Source: Phycisphaerales bacterium (lineage in GTDB: Bacteria; Planctomycetota; Phycisphaerae; Phycisphaerales; UBA1924). From it: a DNA stretch of 64,000 nt. The stretch is taken from the NCBI GenBank assembly GCA_029260515.1, contig JAJDDC010000040.1:124001-188000 (forward strand). Reading direction: 5' to 3'. The position numbers and the translations under genes are program-made. The notes beneath the pieces were generated by a model, which had not been told where the DNA came from, searched no databases, and saw only the letters and a list, made by a program, of their open reading frames with translations. This document shows positions 20,314 through 30,051 of the stretch, in pieces. How positions within the stretch are numbered: the stretch's first letter is position 1; the number at the start of each line of letters is the position of its first letter.

Positions 20314-20415
20314 GGCGGTGGTAGGCTCCCCGGGCCCCCTGGCGAGGAGCGCCCGGGGAAGTGCGCCAGCATACCCCCCGCCCCGCCGCACACGAAACCC
20401 GCCGGAGCACCGCAC

Positions 20416-21312
20416 GTGGACGTCGTCTCCAGACTCGGCCCGCACCCGGTCGCCCTCGAGACCACGCTGCTCGTTCACGGCGTGCCGAACGACACCGCCC
20501 GCCCGCTCGCGACGGAGCTAGACCAGATCGTCCGCGACGCCGGCGCCGACCCCGCGCTCGTCGGCGTCGTCGCCGGGCGACCGACCATCGGCATGACCGC
20601 CGACGAACTCGCCGCCCTCCTCGACGCCCCGAGCGTGCCCAAGGCCAACACCGCCAACCTCGGCGCGCTCATACACGCCCGCTCGCACGCCGCCACCACA
20701 GTCAGCGCCACGATGGAGATCGCCGCCGCCGTGGGCGCCCGCGTCTTCGCGACCGGCGGCATCGGGGGCGTCCACCCGGGCTATGGCTCCCGCCTCGACA
20801 TCTCCTCGGACCTCGCCGCCCTCGCCCGCTTCCCCGTCGCCGTCGTCTCCTCGGGCGTCAAGTCCATCCTCGATGTCGTCTCGACGCGCGAGGCACTCGA
20901 GTCCCTGGGCGTCCCCGTCGTCGGCTTCCGCACCGACCGCTTCCCCGCGTTCTACCTCCGCGAATCCGACGCGGGCGTGGACTGGCGGTTCGACGACCCG
21001 GCGCAGCTCGCGGCGTTCGTCGCCGCCGAACTCGCACGGACCGGACGAGGCATCCTCGTCGCCAACCCCATCCCCGCCGAGCACGAGCTGCCCCGCGAGG
21101 ACTGGGACGCCTGGCTCGCCAGCGCAGAGCGGGCGACCCCACAAACCACGGACGGGCGTGACCGGACACCCGCCATGCTGGCGCACCTGCACGAGCTTTC
21201 CGGGGGAAGGACACTCGCCGCCAACCTCGCGCTCGTCCGGTCCAACGCCGCGCTCGCGGCGACAATCGCCGCCTCCCTGGACGCCCGGGCAGAACCAGCC
21301 CCGAACAGGTGA
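20416..21312 (+). CDS. psuG: Pseudouridine-5'-phosphate glycosidase
   Basis: A 298-residue protein close to the E. coli PsuG length (312). Family boxes are intact: ALETTLLVHGVP, GRPTIGMTADEL, VPKANTANLGALI with the catalytic lysine, the highly conserved FATGGIGGVHPGYG...DISSDLAAL, VAVVSSGVKSILDV, and LGVPVVGFRTDRFPAFY. The enzyme breaks pseudouridine 5'-phosphate reversibly into uracil and ribose 5-phosphate. A GTG at 20416 is taken as start because it sits at the family N-terminus with GGAG upstream and no ATG is available there. No pseudouridine kinase gene adjoins it. Confidence 0.92.
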   Translation: MDVVSRLGPHPVALETTLLVHGVPNDTARPLATELDQIVRDAGADPALVGVVAGRPTIGMTADELAALLDAPSVPKANTANLGALIHARSHAATTVSATMEIAAAVGARVFATGGIGGVHPGYGSRLDISSDLAALARFPVAVVSSGVKSILDVVSTREALESLGVPVVGFRTDRFPAFYLRESDAGVDWRFDDPAQLAAFVAAELARTGRGILVANPIPAEHELPREDWDAWLASAERATPQTTDGRDRTPAMLAHLHELSGGRTLAANLALVRSNAALAATIAASLDARAEPAPNR

Positions 21313-21602
21313 CGGACTTATCGGGCACGAACGCCTGATTTCGCACGATCCGAACGCAGGAGATCCCCCCTCTGGTGGGCGATTTCGCCTATCCTCAGTG
21401 TGTTGCCGAGAGGGAACCGGCCGCCGGGTGCGTCATTCCGACACCCGTGTCCGCGCGAGGCGGGGCGTCTTCAGCCCGCCCGGCGCCAGATCGAGTCAGA
21501 ATCGGCGCGGCCCGACAGGGGCGCGTCGGCATATCGAGACACCGGAGCGAATCGTTCACAGACTCGCGGCCGAAGAGGCCGCACCCAGAGGAGACACAGA
21601 GC

Positions 21603-23729
21603 ATGCGATCGATCACCAAGACCATGGCGCTCGCCCTTATCGCCGGCGCCGCCATGCCCGCCCTCGGGCAGGACAGCACGAGCAGCAACCCCGACGGCGG
21701 CAACGGCCTGCCCGGCGACGCGCTGAGCCCGTACGACACCGACCAGTGCCGGTCCTACATCCTGGACCTCGCCGAGCTCGTCACCTCCAAGGGCACCCGC
21801 TTCGGTGTCGCCCCGCTCGTCAAGACGAGCCGCTCGGCCTCGGCCTTCTTCAACAACCTCTCCTCGGCCCAGGCAATCAGCCCCGACATGCTCCAGGGCG
21901 TGCCCTACGCCGACGACGCCTACGAGTTCTGGAACATGCCCAAGTTCGGCGTCCACCGCAACAACAACCAGATGGGCCAGTCAATCAACCCCTCCGGCGT
22001 GAGCAACCAGTTCTGCGCCACCGTCGTCGAGTTCGCGACCAACGATGGCGGCTTCAACCACAGCGGCATCGTCTCGGCGATCGTCAACTACGACCCGGCC
22101 AACTCCTCCCGCCTGCACGTCAAGCGCGTCCAGGCCGCGGTCGCGGGGACATCGAACACATCGCCCGCCACCGCCGAGATGGGCGGGATCTCGATCGACG
22201 CCCACGCCAACAACTACTACCGCGCCGACAACAGCAACGCGACCGGCGGCCCCCCCGTTGCGGGTAACAACCTCTTCCGCACAAACGTCGATCTCCGCGA
22301 CTGCGGCGCGATCAACCAGGTCTCGGGCGGCGCGACCTTCGACGCGACCGACGCCCTCAGGCTCGCTGATGGCGGCGTCCTCGTCGCTCCCAACATGATC
22401 GCCCAGAGCACGATCGGGTTCCCCGGCGCCGTCTCAACCGGCACCTTCGCCAGCGAGTGGGTCCGCGGCACGTCGGCGCCGCTCACGCTCGACGTCACGG
22501 CACTCTCCGGCGACAGCACCCGCGGCGCCCTGGGCGGCACGCCCAAGACACCCCTCGCCTCGGGCGTGTGGACCTGCTCGCAGCTCAACGTTGACGCCGG
22601 CTTCCCGACCAACACCCTCAACGTCTGGAGCGCCACCGCGGCCCTGACCGTGGCCGAGAAGCACCAGTTCGCGCCACCCGCCATCGTGAGTGATCCCTGC
22701 GACGCCTACGACCTCGGCACCGCCATCGGCAACTTCGACCACTACCACAGCCAGGCCGCATTCCGCGGCGGCGCCGGCCAGGTCGCCGTCGGCGCCGACG
22801 GCGCCGGACGCGGGCTCGTCGCCGCCACCTTCGACGAGTTCTCCGCCGGCAACGACTCGCCCTTCAACCACATCCTCGTCTGCCGCTTCAACGAGGACGC
22901 CTCCAGCACCGAGTGGACACTCGCCGCCTGGACCGACGCCACCCAGTCCGGCGCCGGCAAGCCCATCTGCGACGAGAACGGCGACGCCATCGGCGTCCTG
23001 ACCTACCTCTCCAACATCCCCGGCGCCCCCACGGGCCCATCCATGTCCTCGCCCGCCATCGACTCGGCCGGCAACGTCTGGTTCATCTCCGCCGTCGAGC
23101 TCTTCGACCGCATCGACACCAACGGCGACACCATCCCCGACGCCTCCGACTTCGACTCGGCGCTCGTCCGCGCCATCTACGACCCCGCCAACTTCTGCTA
23201 CTCGCTCGAGCTCGTCCTCGAGCTCGGCCAAGTGATCCACGGCGTCAACTCCGACACCGACTACCAGATCCAGTTCCTCGAGATCGCCGACTCCAACTCC
23301 ATCTCCTCCGGCTCGTTCTTCTCGTCCAACGTCCGCGGCACCTCGTGGAACAACATCCCCGTCGCGGGTCTCGACCCGGCCGACCCCCGCACCAACGGCG
23401 GCGTCGTCCTCGGAGCCCAGATCGTCTACGACGTCAACGGCGACGGCATGTTCGAGAACCCGACCGCCGGCGGCGGCAACCCCGCCTCCGTGGACGAGGC
23501 CTACCGCGCCCTGCTGTTCGTCGGCCAGGCGCCCAGCGAGGGCCCCACGCCCTGCAACGACGCCGACCTCGCCGAGCCCTTCGGCACACTCAACTTCGAC
23601 GACGTCATCGCCTTCCTCGTCGCCTTCGGCGCCATGGCCCCGGCCGCCGACCTGGCCCCGCCCTTCGGCACCTTCGACTTCTCCGACGTCATCGCCTTCC
23701 TGACCGCCTTCGGCGAAGGCTGCCCGTAA
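21603..23729 (+). CDS. Secreted protein with paired C-terminal dockerin-like module
   Basis: A 708-residue protein with signal peptide MRSITKTMALALIAGAAMPALG and a large extracellular domain rich in Asn, Asp, Ser and Thr that I do not recognise. It contains repeated Asp-rich turns (DTNGDTIPDASDFDS, YDVNGDGMFEN) that look like calcium-binding loops. The last 60 residues hold two copies of one unit: ADLAEPFGTLNFDDVIAFLVAFG and ADLAPPFGTFDFSDVIAFLTAFG, ending GCP. The same doublet ends the next gene product. It resembles type I dockerin or EF-hand repeats and may serve surface attachment or sorting. A strong terminator follows, so the gene is its own transcription unit. Confidence 0.8.
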   Translation: MRSITKTMALALIAGAAMPALGQDSTSSNPDGGNGLPGDALSPYDTDQCRSYILDLAELVTSKGTRFGVAPLVKTSRSASAFFNNLSSAQAISPDMLQGVPYADDAYEFWNMPKFGVHRNNNQMGQSINPSGVSNQFCATVVEFATNDGGFNHSGIVSAIVNYDPANSSRLHVKRVQAAVAGTSNTSPATAEMGGISIDAHANNYYRADNSNATGGPPVAGNNLFRTNVDLRDCGAINQVSGGATFDATDALRLADGGVLVAPNMIAQSTIGFPGAVSTGTFASEWVRGTSAPLTLDVTALSGDSTRGALGGTPKTPLASGVWTCSQLNVDAGFPTNTLNVWSATAALTVAEKHQFAPPAIVSDPCDAYDLGTAIGNFDHYHSQAAFRGGAGQVAVGADGAGRGLVAATFDEFSAGNDSPFNHILVCRFNEDASSTEWTLAAWTDATQSGAGKPICDENGDAIGVLTYLSNIPGAPTGPSMSSPAIDSAGNVWFISAVELFDRIDTNGDTIPDASDFDSALVRAIYDPANFCYSLELVLELGQVIHGVNSDTDYQIQFLEIADSNSISSGSFFSSNVRGTSWNNIPVAGLDPADPRTNGGVVLGAQIVYDVNGDGMFENPTAGGGNPASVDEAYRALLFVGQAPSEGPTPCNDADLAEPFGTLNFDDVIAFLVAFGAMAPAADLAPPFGTFDFSDVIAFLTAFGEGCP

Positions 23730-23776
23730 TCGCCGGGCGCCGATCGGGCCCGCCTGATCGGACCTAGGTTCACAGC

Positions 23777-23813
23777 CGCCGCCCGCGCCCCAGGCGCGGG
23801 CGGCGTTCTTTTT
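23777..23813 (+). terminator. Rho-independent terminator
   Basis: A perfect 13-base GC-rich stem (CGCCGCCCGCGCC / GGCGCGGGCGGCG) with a three-base loop, followed by TTCTTTTT. It ends the secreted-protein gene and separates it from the phosphoesterase gene. Confidence 0.92.
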
Positions 23814-23924
23814 GCCCGCCCAGGCACGCTCCCCCAACCAGATCACGCCCAGACGGTCGGAACTCGGGGCCCGAGCGGGTAAACTTTGCGCGTCGCCCCA
23901 CCCCACGCCCCGAGGATGCTCCCG

Positions 23925-25238
23925 ATGCTCGCACGCCTGTCAATCACGCTCCTCGCCCTGCTCGCGGCGCCCGCCCAGGCCCAGTGGGACCCCAACAACG
24001 GCGACTGGGGCAAGACCGACCCCACCGACCTCCGCGTGATGACCTGGAACGTCGAGAACGCCATCGCGAGCAACAACACCACCCGAACCAACTCGATCAA
24101 CCAGTGGAACGCCGTCGTCCGCATCGTCGCCGCGATGCAGCCCGACGTGCTCATCCTCCAGGAATGCGGTGACGGCGACGGCGCCGCCGTCCTCGCCCAG
24201 GAGATCGACGAGTTCTTCCACGGCGGCCCCGGCACGCTCGTCTACGTCACCCTCTTCACCCCCGCATTCGACATGCCCTACGTCTTCGTCTCCTCAAACT
24301 CCGACGGCTTCAACCGCAACGTCATCCTCTCCCGCTTCCCCATCACCGACATCAACGGCGACGCCGACGGTGAGCACTCCGACTTCTTCGCCCTCGACGA
24401 CCCCGCCGCGTCCTACCAGGACGGCGGCGACGGCGGCATCCGCGGCTTCATGTTCGCCGAGATCGACCTGCCCGACGAGACGTACGCCGGCGACCTCGTC
24501 GTCGGCAACTCCCATCTCAAGGCCTTCGGCGACGGCGACAGCTTCAACCAGCGCGTCGAGGCCGCCGGCAACATCGCCTACTTCCTCGACGCCTACTACA
24601 ACGGCATGGGCTCGGGCGTCTCGGACCCCAACGCCAAGGTCATCCTCCCCACCGCGGGCGACGTGCTCGACGAGAACACGCCCATCGTCTGGGGCGGCGA
24701 CCTCAACCAGTCCAACTATTCCTTCCCCGCCACGACCATGTGGCAGGCAGGCTCGCTCGGCGGGACCGACGGCACCGACCGCGACCGCTCCGACGCCTCG
24801 CCCGACTTCGCGTCGCACCCCATCTCGGGCGACACCTCGACCCAGAGCAGTTCCAAGCTCGACTACCTGATCTATCAGGACTCGATCGCAACGCTCCGAC
24901 GCTCGTTTATCTTCCGCTCATCCGGCTCGGGCGTCACGACCGACACCCTCCCCTTCCCCGTCAACGAGTTCCCCAGCGTCCCCGCGACAGCCTCGGGCAT
25001 CGCCTCCGACCACCGCCCGGTCATCATTGATCTCATCCTGCCCGCGGCCGAAGCCGGCGGGTGCAACGTCGCCGACCTCGCCGAGCCCTTCGACCAGCTC
25101 GACTTCTCCGACGTCGTCGCCTTCCTCACCGCGTTCGCAACGATGCAGCCCGAGGCCGACCTGGCCGCGCCCATCGGTCAGTTCGATTTCTCAGACGTCG
25201 TCGCGTTCCTCGCCGCGTTCGGCGCCGGCTGCCCGTAG
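23925..25238 (+). CDS. Secreted EEP-family phosphoesterase with paired C-terminal module
   Basis: A 437-residue protein with signal peptide MLARLSITLLALLAAPAQAQ. The catalytic domain is of the endonuclease/exonuclease/phosphatase superfamily: VMTWNVENA, DVLILQECG, NVILSRFPI, VVGNSHLKAFG, IVWGGDLNQSN and the terminal SDHRPVIIDL. It probably hydrolyses phosphodiesters outside the cytoplasm, DNA being one candidate. The C-terminus repeats the doublet of the preceding secreted protein (NVADLAEPFDQLDFSDVVAFLTAF, ADLAAPIGQFDFSDVVAFLAAFGAGCP), so both are likely sorted the same way. The ATG at 23925 has GAGG nine bases upstream; an ATG three codons earlier directly abuts that site. The stop lies five bases from the convergent response-regulator stop. 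Confidence 0.87.
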   Translation: MLARLSITLLALLAAPAQAQWDPNNGDWGKTDPTDLRVMTWNVENAIASNNTTRTNSINQWNAVVRIVAAMQPDVLILQECGDGDGAAVLAQEIDEFFHGGPGTLVYVTLFTPAFDMPYVFVSSNSDGFNRNVILSRFPITDINGDADGEHSDFFALDDPAASYQDGGDGGIRGFMFAEIDLPDETYAGDLVVGNSHLKAFGDGDSFNQRVEAAGNIAYFLDAYYNGMGSGVSDPNAKVILPTAGDVLDENTPIVWGGDLNQSNYSFPATTMWQAGSLGGTDGTDRDRSDASPDFASHPISGDTSTQSSSKLDYLIYQDSIATLRRSFIFRSSGSGVTTDTLPFPVNEFPSVPATASGIASDHRPVIIDLILPAAEAGGCNVADLAEPFDQLDFSDVVAFLTAFATMQPEADLAAPIGQFDFSDVVAFLAAFGAGCP

Positions 25239-25243
25239 ACGCC

Positions 25244-25741
25244 TCAGGCCTGGCGCCCGCCGCCCTGGCCGCCGAGCCGGCGCACCTCCGCGATCGCGTC
25301 GTCCAGGCGCCGCTTGAGCTTGCGCACACGCAGCAGCGACCGCACCCGCGTCAGCAGCTCGAGCTTGTTCACCGGCTTGGTCAGGAAGTCGTCGGCGCCC
25401 GCGTCCACCGCCCGCTCCACGTCCCCGACCTCGCTCAGCGCCGTCACCATGATGATCGGGATATCCCGTGTCGCCGGGTCGCCCTTGACGCTCGCGCACA
25501 GCTGGTACCCGCTCATCCGCGGCATCATGATGTCCAGCAGGATCAGGTCCGGCTGCCGATCCCGGATCACGCCCAGCGCCTCGACCCCGTCCAGGCACGC
25601 GTCCACCTCGCACCCCAGCTCGTCCAGGTAGGCCTGGAGCAGCTCCAGGTTCTGGGCGTTGTCGTCCACGAGCAGGATCCTGGCCTCGCTGGTGTCCAGC
25701 GCCGCCGCGGCCCCCGACCCGTCCTCGTTCGCGTCCGTCAT
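25244..25741 (-). CDS. Single-domain response regulator (CheY/PleD-like receiver)
   Basis: A 165-residue protein with one receiver domain at about 20-145. ILLVDDN supplies the acidic pair, LILLDIMMP the phosphorylated aspartate, MVTALSE the switch threonine and FLTKPV the conserved lysine. The N-terminal 18 residues are low-complexity, and the C-terminus is a basic helix ([23 protein letters not shown]) that could form a coiled coil. There is no output domain, and no histidine kinase lies nearby. It probably relays phosphate or acts by protein contact. Confidence 0.9.
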   Translation of the reverse strand: MTDANEDGSGAAAALDTSEARILLVDDNAQNLELLQAYLDELGCEVDACLDGVEALGVIRDRQPDLILLDIMMPRMSGYQLCASVKGDPATRDIPIIMVTALSEVGDVERAVDAGADDFLTKPVNKLELLTRVRSLLRVRKLKRRLDDAIAEVRRLGGQGGGRQA

Positions 25742-25881
25742 CGCCGCTCCCCGCCCTCATGACTCCCGGAGGCCGCCCCCTATCGGACGATGCAACCCCG
25801 GGCCCGAGGGCCGCCAATAATCACAACGATAGCCGGGCGGCGCCGATCCCACCGCGCCGCCCAGGGCCCACGGAGCCGTCG

Positions 25882-26334
25882 ATGCCCAACCCGCAGCCGT
25901 CCACCCCCGCCTGGAAGAACCGCTTCACCCGCCCCGAGACCGACACCCTCGTCGCTGACCTCACCGACGACGACCGCCGCTTGTTCGACGCCGCCCGCAA
26001 GGGCTTGACCAAGCACGACGCCCTCGCCGAGACGCTTGAATGGCGAGGCATCCCCTGGCGCTGGTGCCTGGCCTACAGCCTGGGCAAGGACCGCCCCAGG
26101 GCCTTCCTCGTCCCCGAGCCCGGCCGCGTCGCCCTCGCCATGGCCATCCCCAGCGCCGAGATCGACGCCCTGAGCCTCCGCTCGCTCCCCCGGGCCGCAC
26201 GCGAGGGAATCGTCAACGCGACGTACGTCGCCGGCGTCCTCTGGGCCGAGTGGCCCCTGACAGCCATCACACAGATCGACGACCTGCTCAAGCTCCATGC
26301 CCGCCTGCTCGACGCTGCCGCGGCCCCCGCCTGA
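25882..26334 (+). CDS. Conserved-looking protein of unknown function
   Basis: A 150-residue soluble protein with GGAG upstream of its ATG. No family is recognised. It has an acidic helical start (FTRPETDTLVADLTDDDRRLFDAARKGL), a Trp-rich centre (EWRGIPWRWCLAYSLG), an extended segment (RAFLVPEPGRVALAMAIP) and a helical end. High third-position GC and the clean start argue that it is real. It lies 102 bases upstream of the PBP4-type gene and divergent from the response regulator. Confidence 0.65.
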   Translation: MPNPQPSTPAWKNRFTRPETDTLVADLTDDDRRLFDAARKGLTKHDALAETLEWRGIPWRWCLAYSLGKDRPRAFLVPEPGRVALAMAIPSAEIDALSLRSLPRAAREGIVNATYVAGVLWAEWPLTAITQIDDLLKLHARLLDAAAAPA

Positions 26335-26436
26335 GCATCCAGGCCCGCGCCGCGCCCCCTCGTGGCCACCCCGCGGGCAAATTCCCGGACAACCCGGTAT
26401 CGTCTCGCCGATCACGTGATCCACGGAGGGATCCAC

Positions 26437-27936
26437 ATGACCCGCGCCACGCCGTTCCTGCTCGCCATCACGCTCGCCCTCGCGCTCCTCGCCCCAATCG
26501 CTCGGGCGGGCCCGCTCGACGATGAGGTCAACGACCTGCTCGCCGACATCGACCTGGGCGGCGCCGACGTGGGCGTGTGCATCATCGACGCGGGCGCCGG
26601 CACGCTCCTCGCTTCGCACAACGCCGAAACCGCCCTCATCCCCGCCTCCAACCAGAAGCTGCTCACCTCCGCGGCGGCCCTCATCACACTGGGCCCCGAC
26701 TTCGTCTACGAGACAGACCTCCTGCTCGACGGCGGCACGCTCATCATCAGAGGCTCGGGCGATCCCGCGCTCGGCGACCCGGAGATCCTGTCCGCCTCCG
26801 AGCCCCCGATGACCGCGGACGAGCTGCTCGCAGGCCTCGCGGGCGCCGTCTCGCGGGCAGGCGTGACCGCCCTCGACGAGATCGTCATCGACGACCGTGT
26901 CTTCGACCGCCAGTGGGCACACCCTTCCTGGCCCGACGACGACCTGAACCGCTGGTACTGCGCCGAGGTCGCCGGCGTCAACTACCACACGAACGTCATC
27001 TCTGTCTACGTCAGGCCATCGCCCGACGGGCCGGGCGCCGAGCCACGTGTCGAGTACGAGCCCCGCGCCCCGGGCATCGAGATCGCCAACCGCGCCCGCA
27101 CCATCCGCTCTGGACGCAACACCACCTGGATAGCCCGCCCAAGACCATCCAACGACTTCACGCTCTACGGACAGATCAGCAGCCCGCTCCCCTTCCCGAT
27201 CCGCGCGGCGATCCACGAGCCGCCAACGTTCATGGGCCAGCTGCTCGCGAGCGAACTCGCGCACGCGGGTGTAACGATCCCGTCGCCCGCCCAAGACCAC
27301 GTCCGCCTCGCCGACGCCTCCGAGCGGTTCGAGGACGCGGCGCCTATCGCCCGCGTCACGACGCGCCTGGCCGACGTCCTACGCCGATGCAACGTGGACT
27401 CGCACAACCTCTACGCAGAATCGCTGCTCAAGCGCATCGGGCACGACGTGACATCGAACCCGGGCTCGTGGGAGAGCGGCGCCACCGTCGTCCGCATGCT
27501 CCTGTCCGAACGCCTCGGCGCCCAGCACGCCTCGGGCGCACACATCGCCGACGGCTCGGGCATGAGTCGCGACAACCGCGTCTCCCCCGCCACGCTGGCC
27601 GCCTGGCTCGCCATGATCGCGAGCGACCCCGAACTCTTCGAGCCCTTCCTCGCCTCGCTCCCCTCCCCCGGCGAGGGCACCCTCACCTCCCGATTCAAAA
27701 ACGTCCCCATCGACAATGTCATCCGTGCCAAGAGCGGCTACCTCGACGGCGTCTACTCGCTCTCGGGCTATGTCATCGACCCCGCTACACGCCGCACGGT
27801 CGTCTTCTCGCTCCTGCTCAACGAACGCGACCGCCACACCCCCAACGCCAAACGGTTCCACGAGGCCGTCGTCGCGGAGATCGACCAGTGGCTTTCGCGC
27901 ACACGACCGGTCACCGCCGCGGCCCCGACGGACTAG
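26437..27936 (+). CDS. dacB: D-alanyl-D-alanine carboxypeptidase/endopeptidase, PBP4 (S13) type
   Basis: A 499-residue exported protein with GGAGG upstream and signal peptide MTRATPFLLAITLALALLAPIARA. The serine-peptidase motifs are in order: SxxK in PASNQKLLTSAAAL, SxN in VDSHNLYAESLLKRIG, and KTG-like KSG in AKSGYLDGVYSLSGYV. The long insert between the first two motifs is typical of family S13 (PBP4). The enzyme trims the terminal D-alanine of peptidoglycan stem peptides and/or cleaves cross-links in the periplasm. Its presence supports a peptidoglycan-containing planctomycete. It is convergent with the UbiD gene, with an 18-base gap. Confidence 0.9.
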   Translation: MTRATPFLLAITLALALLAPIARAGPLDDEVNDLLADIDLGGADVGVCIIDAGAGTLLASHNAETALIPASNQKLLTSAAALITLGPDFVYETDLLLDGGTLIIRGSGDPALGDPEILSASEPPMTADELLAGLAGAVSRAGVTALDEIVIDDRVFDRQWAHPSWPDDDLNRWYCAEVAGVNYHTNVISVYVRPSPDGPGAEPRVEYEPRAPGIEIANRARTIRSGRNTTWIARPRPSNDFTLYGQISSPLPFPIRAAIHEPPTFMGQLLASELAHAGVTIPSPAQDHVRLADASERFEDAAPIARVTTRLADVLRRCNVDSHNLYAESLLKRIGHDVTSNPGSWESGATVVRMLLSERLGAQHASGAHIADGSGMSRDNRVSPATLAAWLAMIASDPELFEPFLASLPSPGEGTLTSRFKNVPIDNVIRAKSGYLDGVYSLSGYVIDPATRRTVVFSLLLNERDRHTPNAKRFHEAVVAEIDQWLSRTRPVTAAAPTD

Positions 27937-27954
27937 CACGCCCAACTCCCGGCG

Positions 27955-30039
27955 TCATCCCAGCCCGTATTCCCCCCACCGCCGATCGATCAGCGCGAGC
28001 GTCGCCGCGTCGAACGTCTGCTCGGGCGGCCACCGCCGCGCGGGCTCCCCGTTCGCCGTGTCCCCCGCCGTCTTGGGCGTCGCGTCGAACGCGACCCGGT
28101 CGCCGTCCCACACCGCGTCACGCCCCGCGTCGCAGTTGGCGACCCAGTGGAACATCGCCCGCCCGGTGTCGAATACGTCCGCGTCCCGCCCGAGCACGAC
28201 GACGAACCGCGCGGCGCCCCCGAACGGGATCCGCATCAGCTCGTCGATCACCCGCCGCCCGAGCCCCTCGTGCGCCGCCTCGTCGTGCCCCCGATCGACG
28301 CGGACGAACGCCCAGCCCGGCGCGTCCTCGTTGATGGCGATATCAAGCACGCCCGGTATCGTCCGCGCACGCCCGAGCAGCCCGCCCCGGACCGACTCCT
28401 CGTCGGGCGCCCACACGTCGCCGCCCGCGCCCACCGCGACCCCGCCGACGTCCTCGCCCGCGATCTTGCGTGTGCAATCGAACCCGAGTTTCGTCCCCGC
28501 CCCCAGCCGCGGCGCCGCGTGGTCCAAAATATCCAATGGCCCGTTCACCCGCTCGATGTCCCGCGAAGGGCGGCACAACCGGGCGCACGCCCCGAGCACC
28601 GCCCGCGGATCGTGCACGTCCACGTCCTCGTCCACGACGAACACCGTCTTTGTCCAAGACATCTGCCCCGCGCCCCACACGCCGTGCATCACCCGGCGTG
28701 CATGAAGCGGGTACTGCTTCCGGATCTTGATGAACACGCAGTTGTGGAAGGCCCCGAACATCGGCAGGTCGTAGTCCTCGATGTCCGGCAGGATCGTGTT
28801 CAAGAGCGGCAGCATGATCCGCTCGGTCGCCTTGCCCAGGTAGTAATCTTCCTGCGGCGGCGCCCCCACGATCGTCGTCGGGTAGATCGCCCCCCGCCGA
28901 TGCGTCACCGCCGTCACCTCCATCACCGGGTAACGGTCGGGCATGGAATAGAAGCCGGTATGGTCGCCGAAGGGCCCCTCGAACGCCGCCCCCGGGCCCA
29001 GCGCCCCCGCGCCCGCCTCGCCGGGGATCCACCCGGGGAACCCCGCGTCCGTGCGCACGAATCCCTCCACCACGATCTCCGCGTCCGCCGGGATCCACAG
29101 GGGCACGCTTCGTGCGCGCACAAGCCGCAGCCCCTTGCCGTTTAGGAACCCCGCCATCAGCAGCTCGCTTATCCCGGGCGGGAGCGGGCACGTCGCCGCA
29201 TAAGGCAGCACACTCGCTCCGCCCAGCACGACCGCAACGGGCATCGGCTCGCCCAGCTTTTTCCAGCTCCGCCAGTGCGCCGCCCCGTCGTGGTGCATGT
29301 GCCAGTGCATCGCCAGGCGGTCCTTGCCCAGCAGCTGCACCCGGTACATCCCGATGTTGTGCGTCCGCGGCTTGGCGGCGTCCCGATCGTCCGCATGAAT
29401 CGTGTGCACACCCGCCAGCGTGATGTACCGCCCCCGGTACGACCGGTCCCACTCCTCGGGTGAGATCCCCGGATGCCCCTGCCCCGGCACACCCTCGTTC
29501 GTGCCCGGCGGGTACCCGAGCGCCGCGAAGTCGCCGTCCAAGGGCCAGCACCGGAGCATGCCCAGGCGCGTCATATCGATCTGTTCGCCCGTGCGCACGA
29601 CCTCCTGGCACGCGCCACGACCGCGCGCGCGCTTCGGACCGATCTTCAGCAGCGGAGCGAATGCCCTGGCTTTCGCCAAAGCCTCTCCCATCGACCTGGG
29701 CGGCTCGGGCTTCACCAGCCCACCGATCGTCTCGCCGATGTGCTCGAGCGACCGCCCGCCCAGCGCCATCTCCATCCGCCGGTAGCTGCCGTAGGCGTTG
29801 ATGAGCACCGGGAAGTCCGAGCCCACGACGTTCTCGAACAGAAGCGCAGACCCGCCCAGCCCGTGGTTCAAGGGGTCCGTCCGCCGCGCCGCCTCGCTCG
29901 GGAGCCCGGGCGCACGCGTGCGGCTCACCCGGTCGGCGATCGCCGCGATCTCCAGCACAGGGCTCACCGGCGCCCGCACACGGCGCAGCTCGCCCGCGGC
30001 ATCGAGTGCATCCACAAAGGCGCCCAGGTCGCGGTACAT
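27955..30039 (-). CDS. ubiD: UbiD-family decarboxylase
   Basis: A 694-residue protein starting MYRDLGAFVDALDAAGELRRV, the usual UbiD N-terminus. Landmarks are NHGLGGSALLFENV, LRCWPLDGDFAALGYPPGTNEG, the HWHMHHDGAAHW and ITLAGVHTIH region around the prenylated-FMN pocket, FEGPFGDHTGFYSMPDRYPVMEVTAVTHR carrying the catalytic Glu-Arg-Glu network, and GVWGAGQMSWTKTVFVVDEDVDVHD. UbiD enzymes decarboxylate aromatic or unsaturated acids with prenylated FMN made by UbiX; in this lineage menaquinone or ubiquinone biosynthesis is the likely pathway. It is about 200 residues longer than E. coli UbiD (497). The start is only 12 bases from that of the divergent methyltransferase gene. Confidence 0.88.
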   Translation of the reverse strand: MYRDLGAFVDALDAAGELRRVRAPVSPVLEIAAIADRVSRTRAPGLPSEAARRTDPLNHGLGGSALLFENVVGSDFPVLINAYGSYRRMEMALGGRSLEHIGETIGGLVKPEPPRSMGEALAKARAFAPLLKIGPKRARGRGACQEVVRTGEQIDMTRLGMLRCWPLDGDFAALGYPPGTNEGVPGQGHPGISPEEWDRSYRGRYITLAGVHTIHADDRDAAKPRTHNIGMYRVQLLGKDRLAMHWHMHHDGAAHWRSWKKLGEPMPVAVVLGGASVLPYAATCPLPPGISELLMAGFLNGKGLRLVRARSVPLWIPADAEIVVEGFVRTDAGFPGWIPGEAGAGALGPGAAFEGPFGDHTGFYSMPDRYPVMEVTAVTHRRGAIYPTTIVGAPPQEDYYLGKATERIMLPLLNTILPDIEDYDLPMFGAFHNCVFIKIRKQYPLHARRVMHGVWGAGQMSWTKTVFVVDEDVDVHDPRAVLGACARLCRPSRDIERVNGPLDILDHAAPRLGAGTKLGFDCTRKIAGEDVGGVAVGAGGDVWAPDEESVRGGLLGRARTIPGVLDIAINEDAPGWAFVRVDRGHDEAAHEGLGRRVIDELMRIPFGGAARFVVVLGRDADVFDTGRAMFHWVANCDAGRDAVWDGDRVAFDATPKTAGDTANGEPARRWPPEQTFDAATLALIDRRWGEYGLG

Positions 30040-30051
30040 TGCCCGGAGCCT

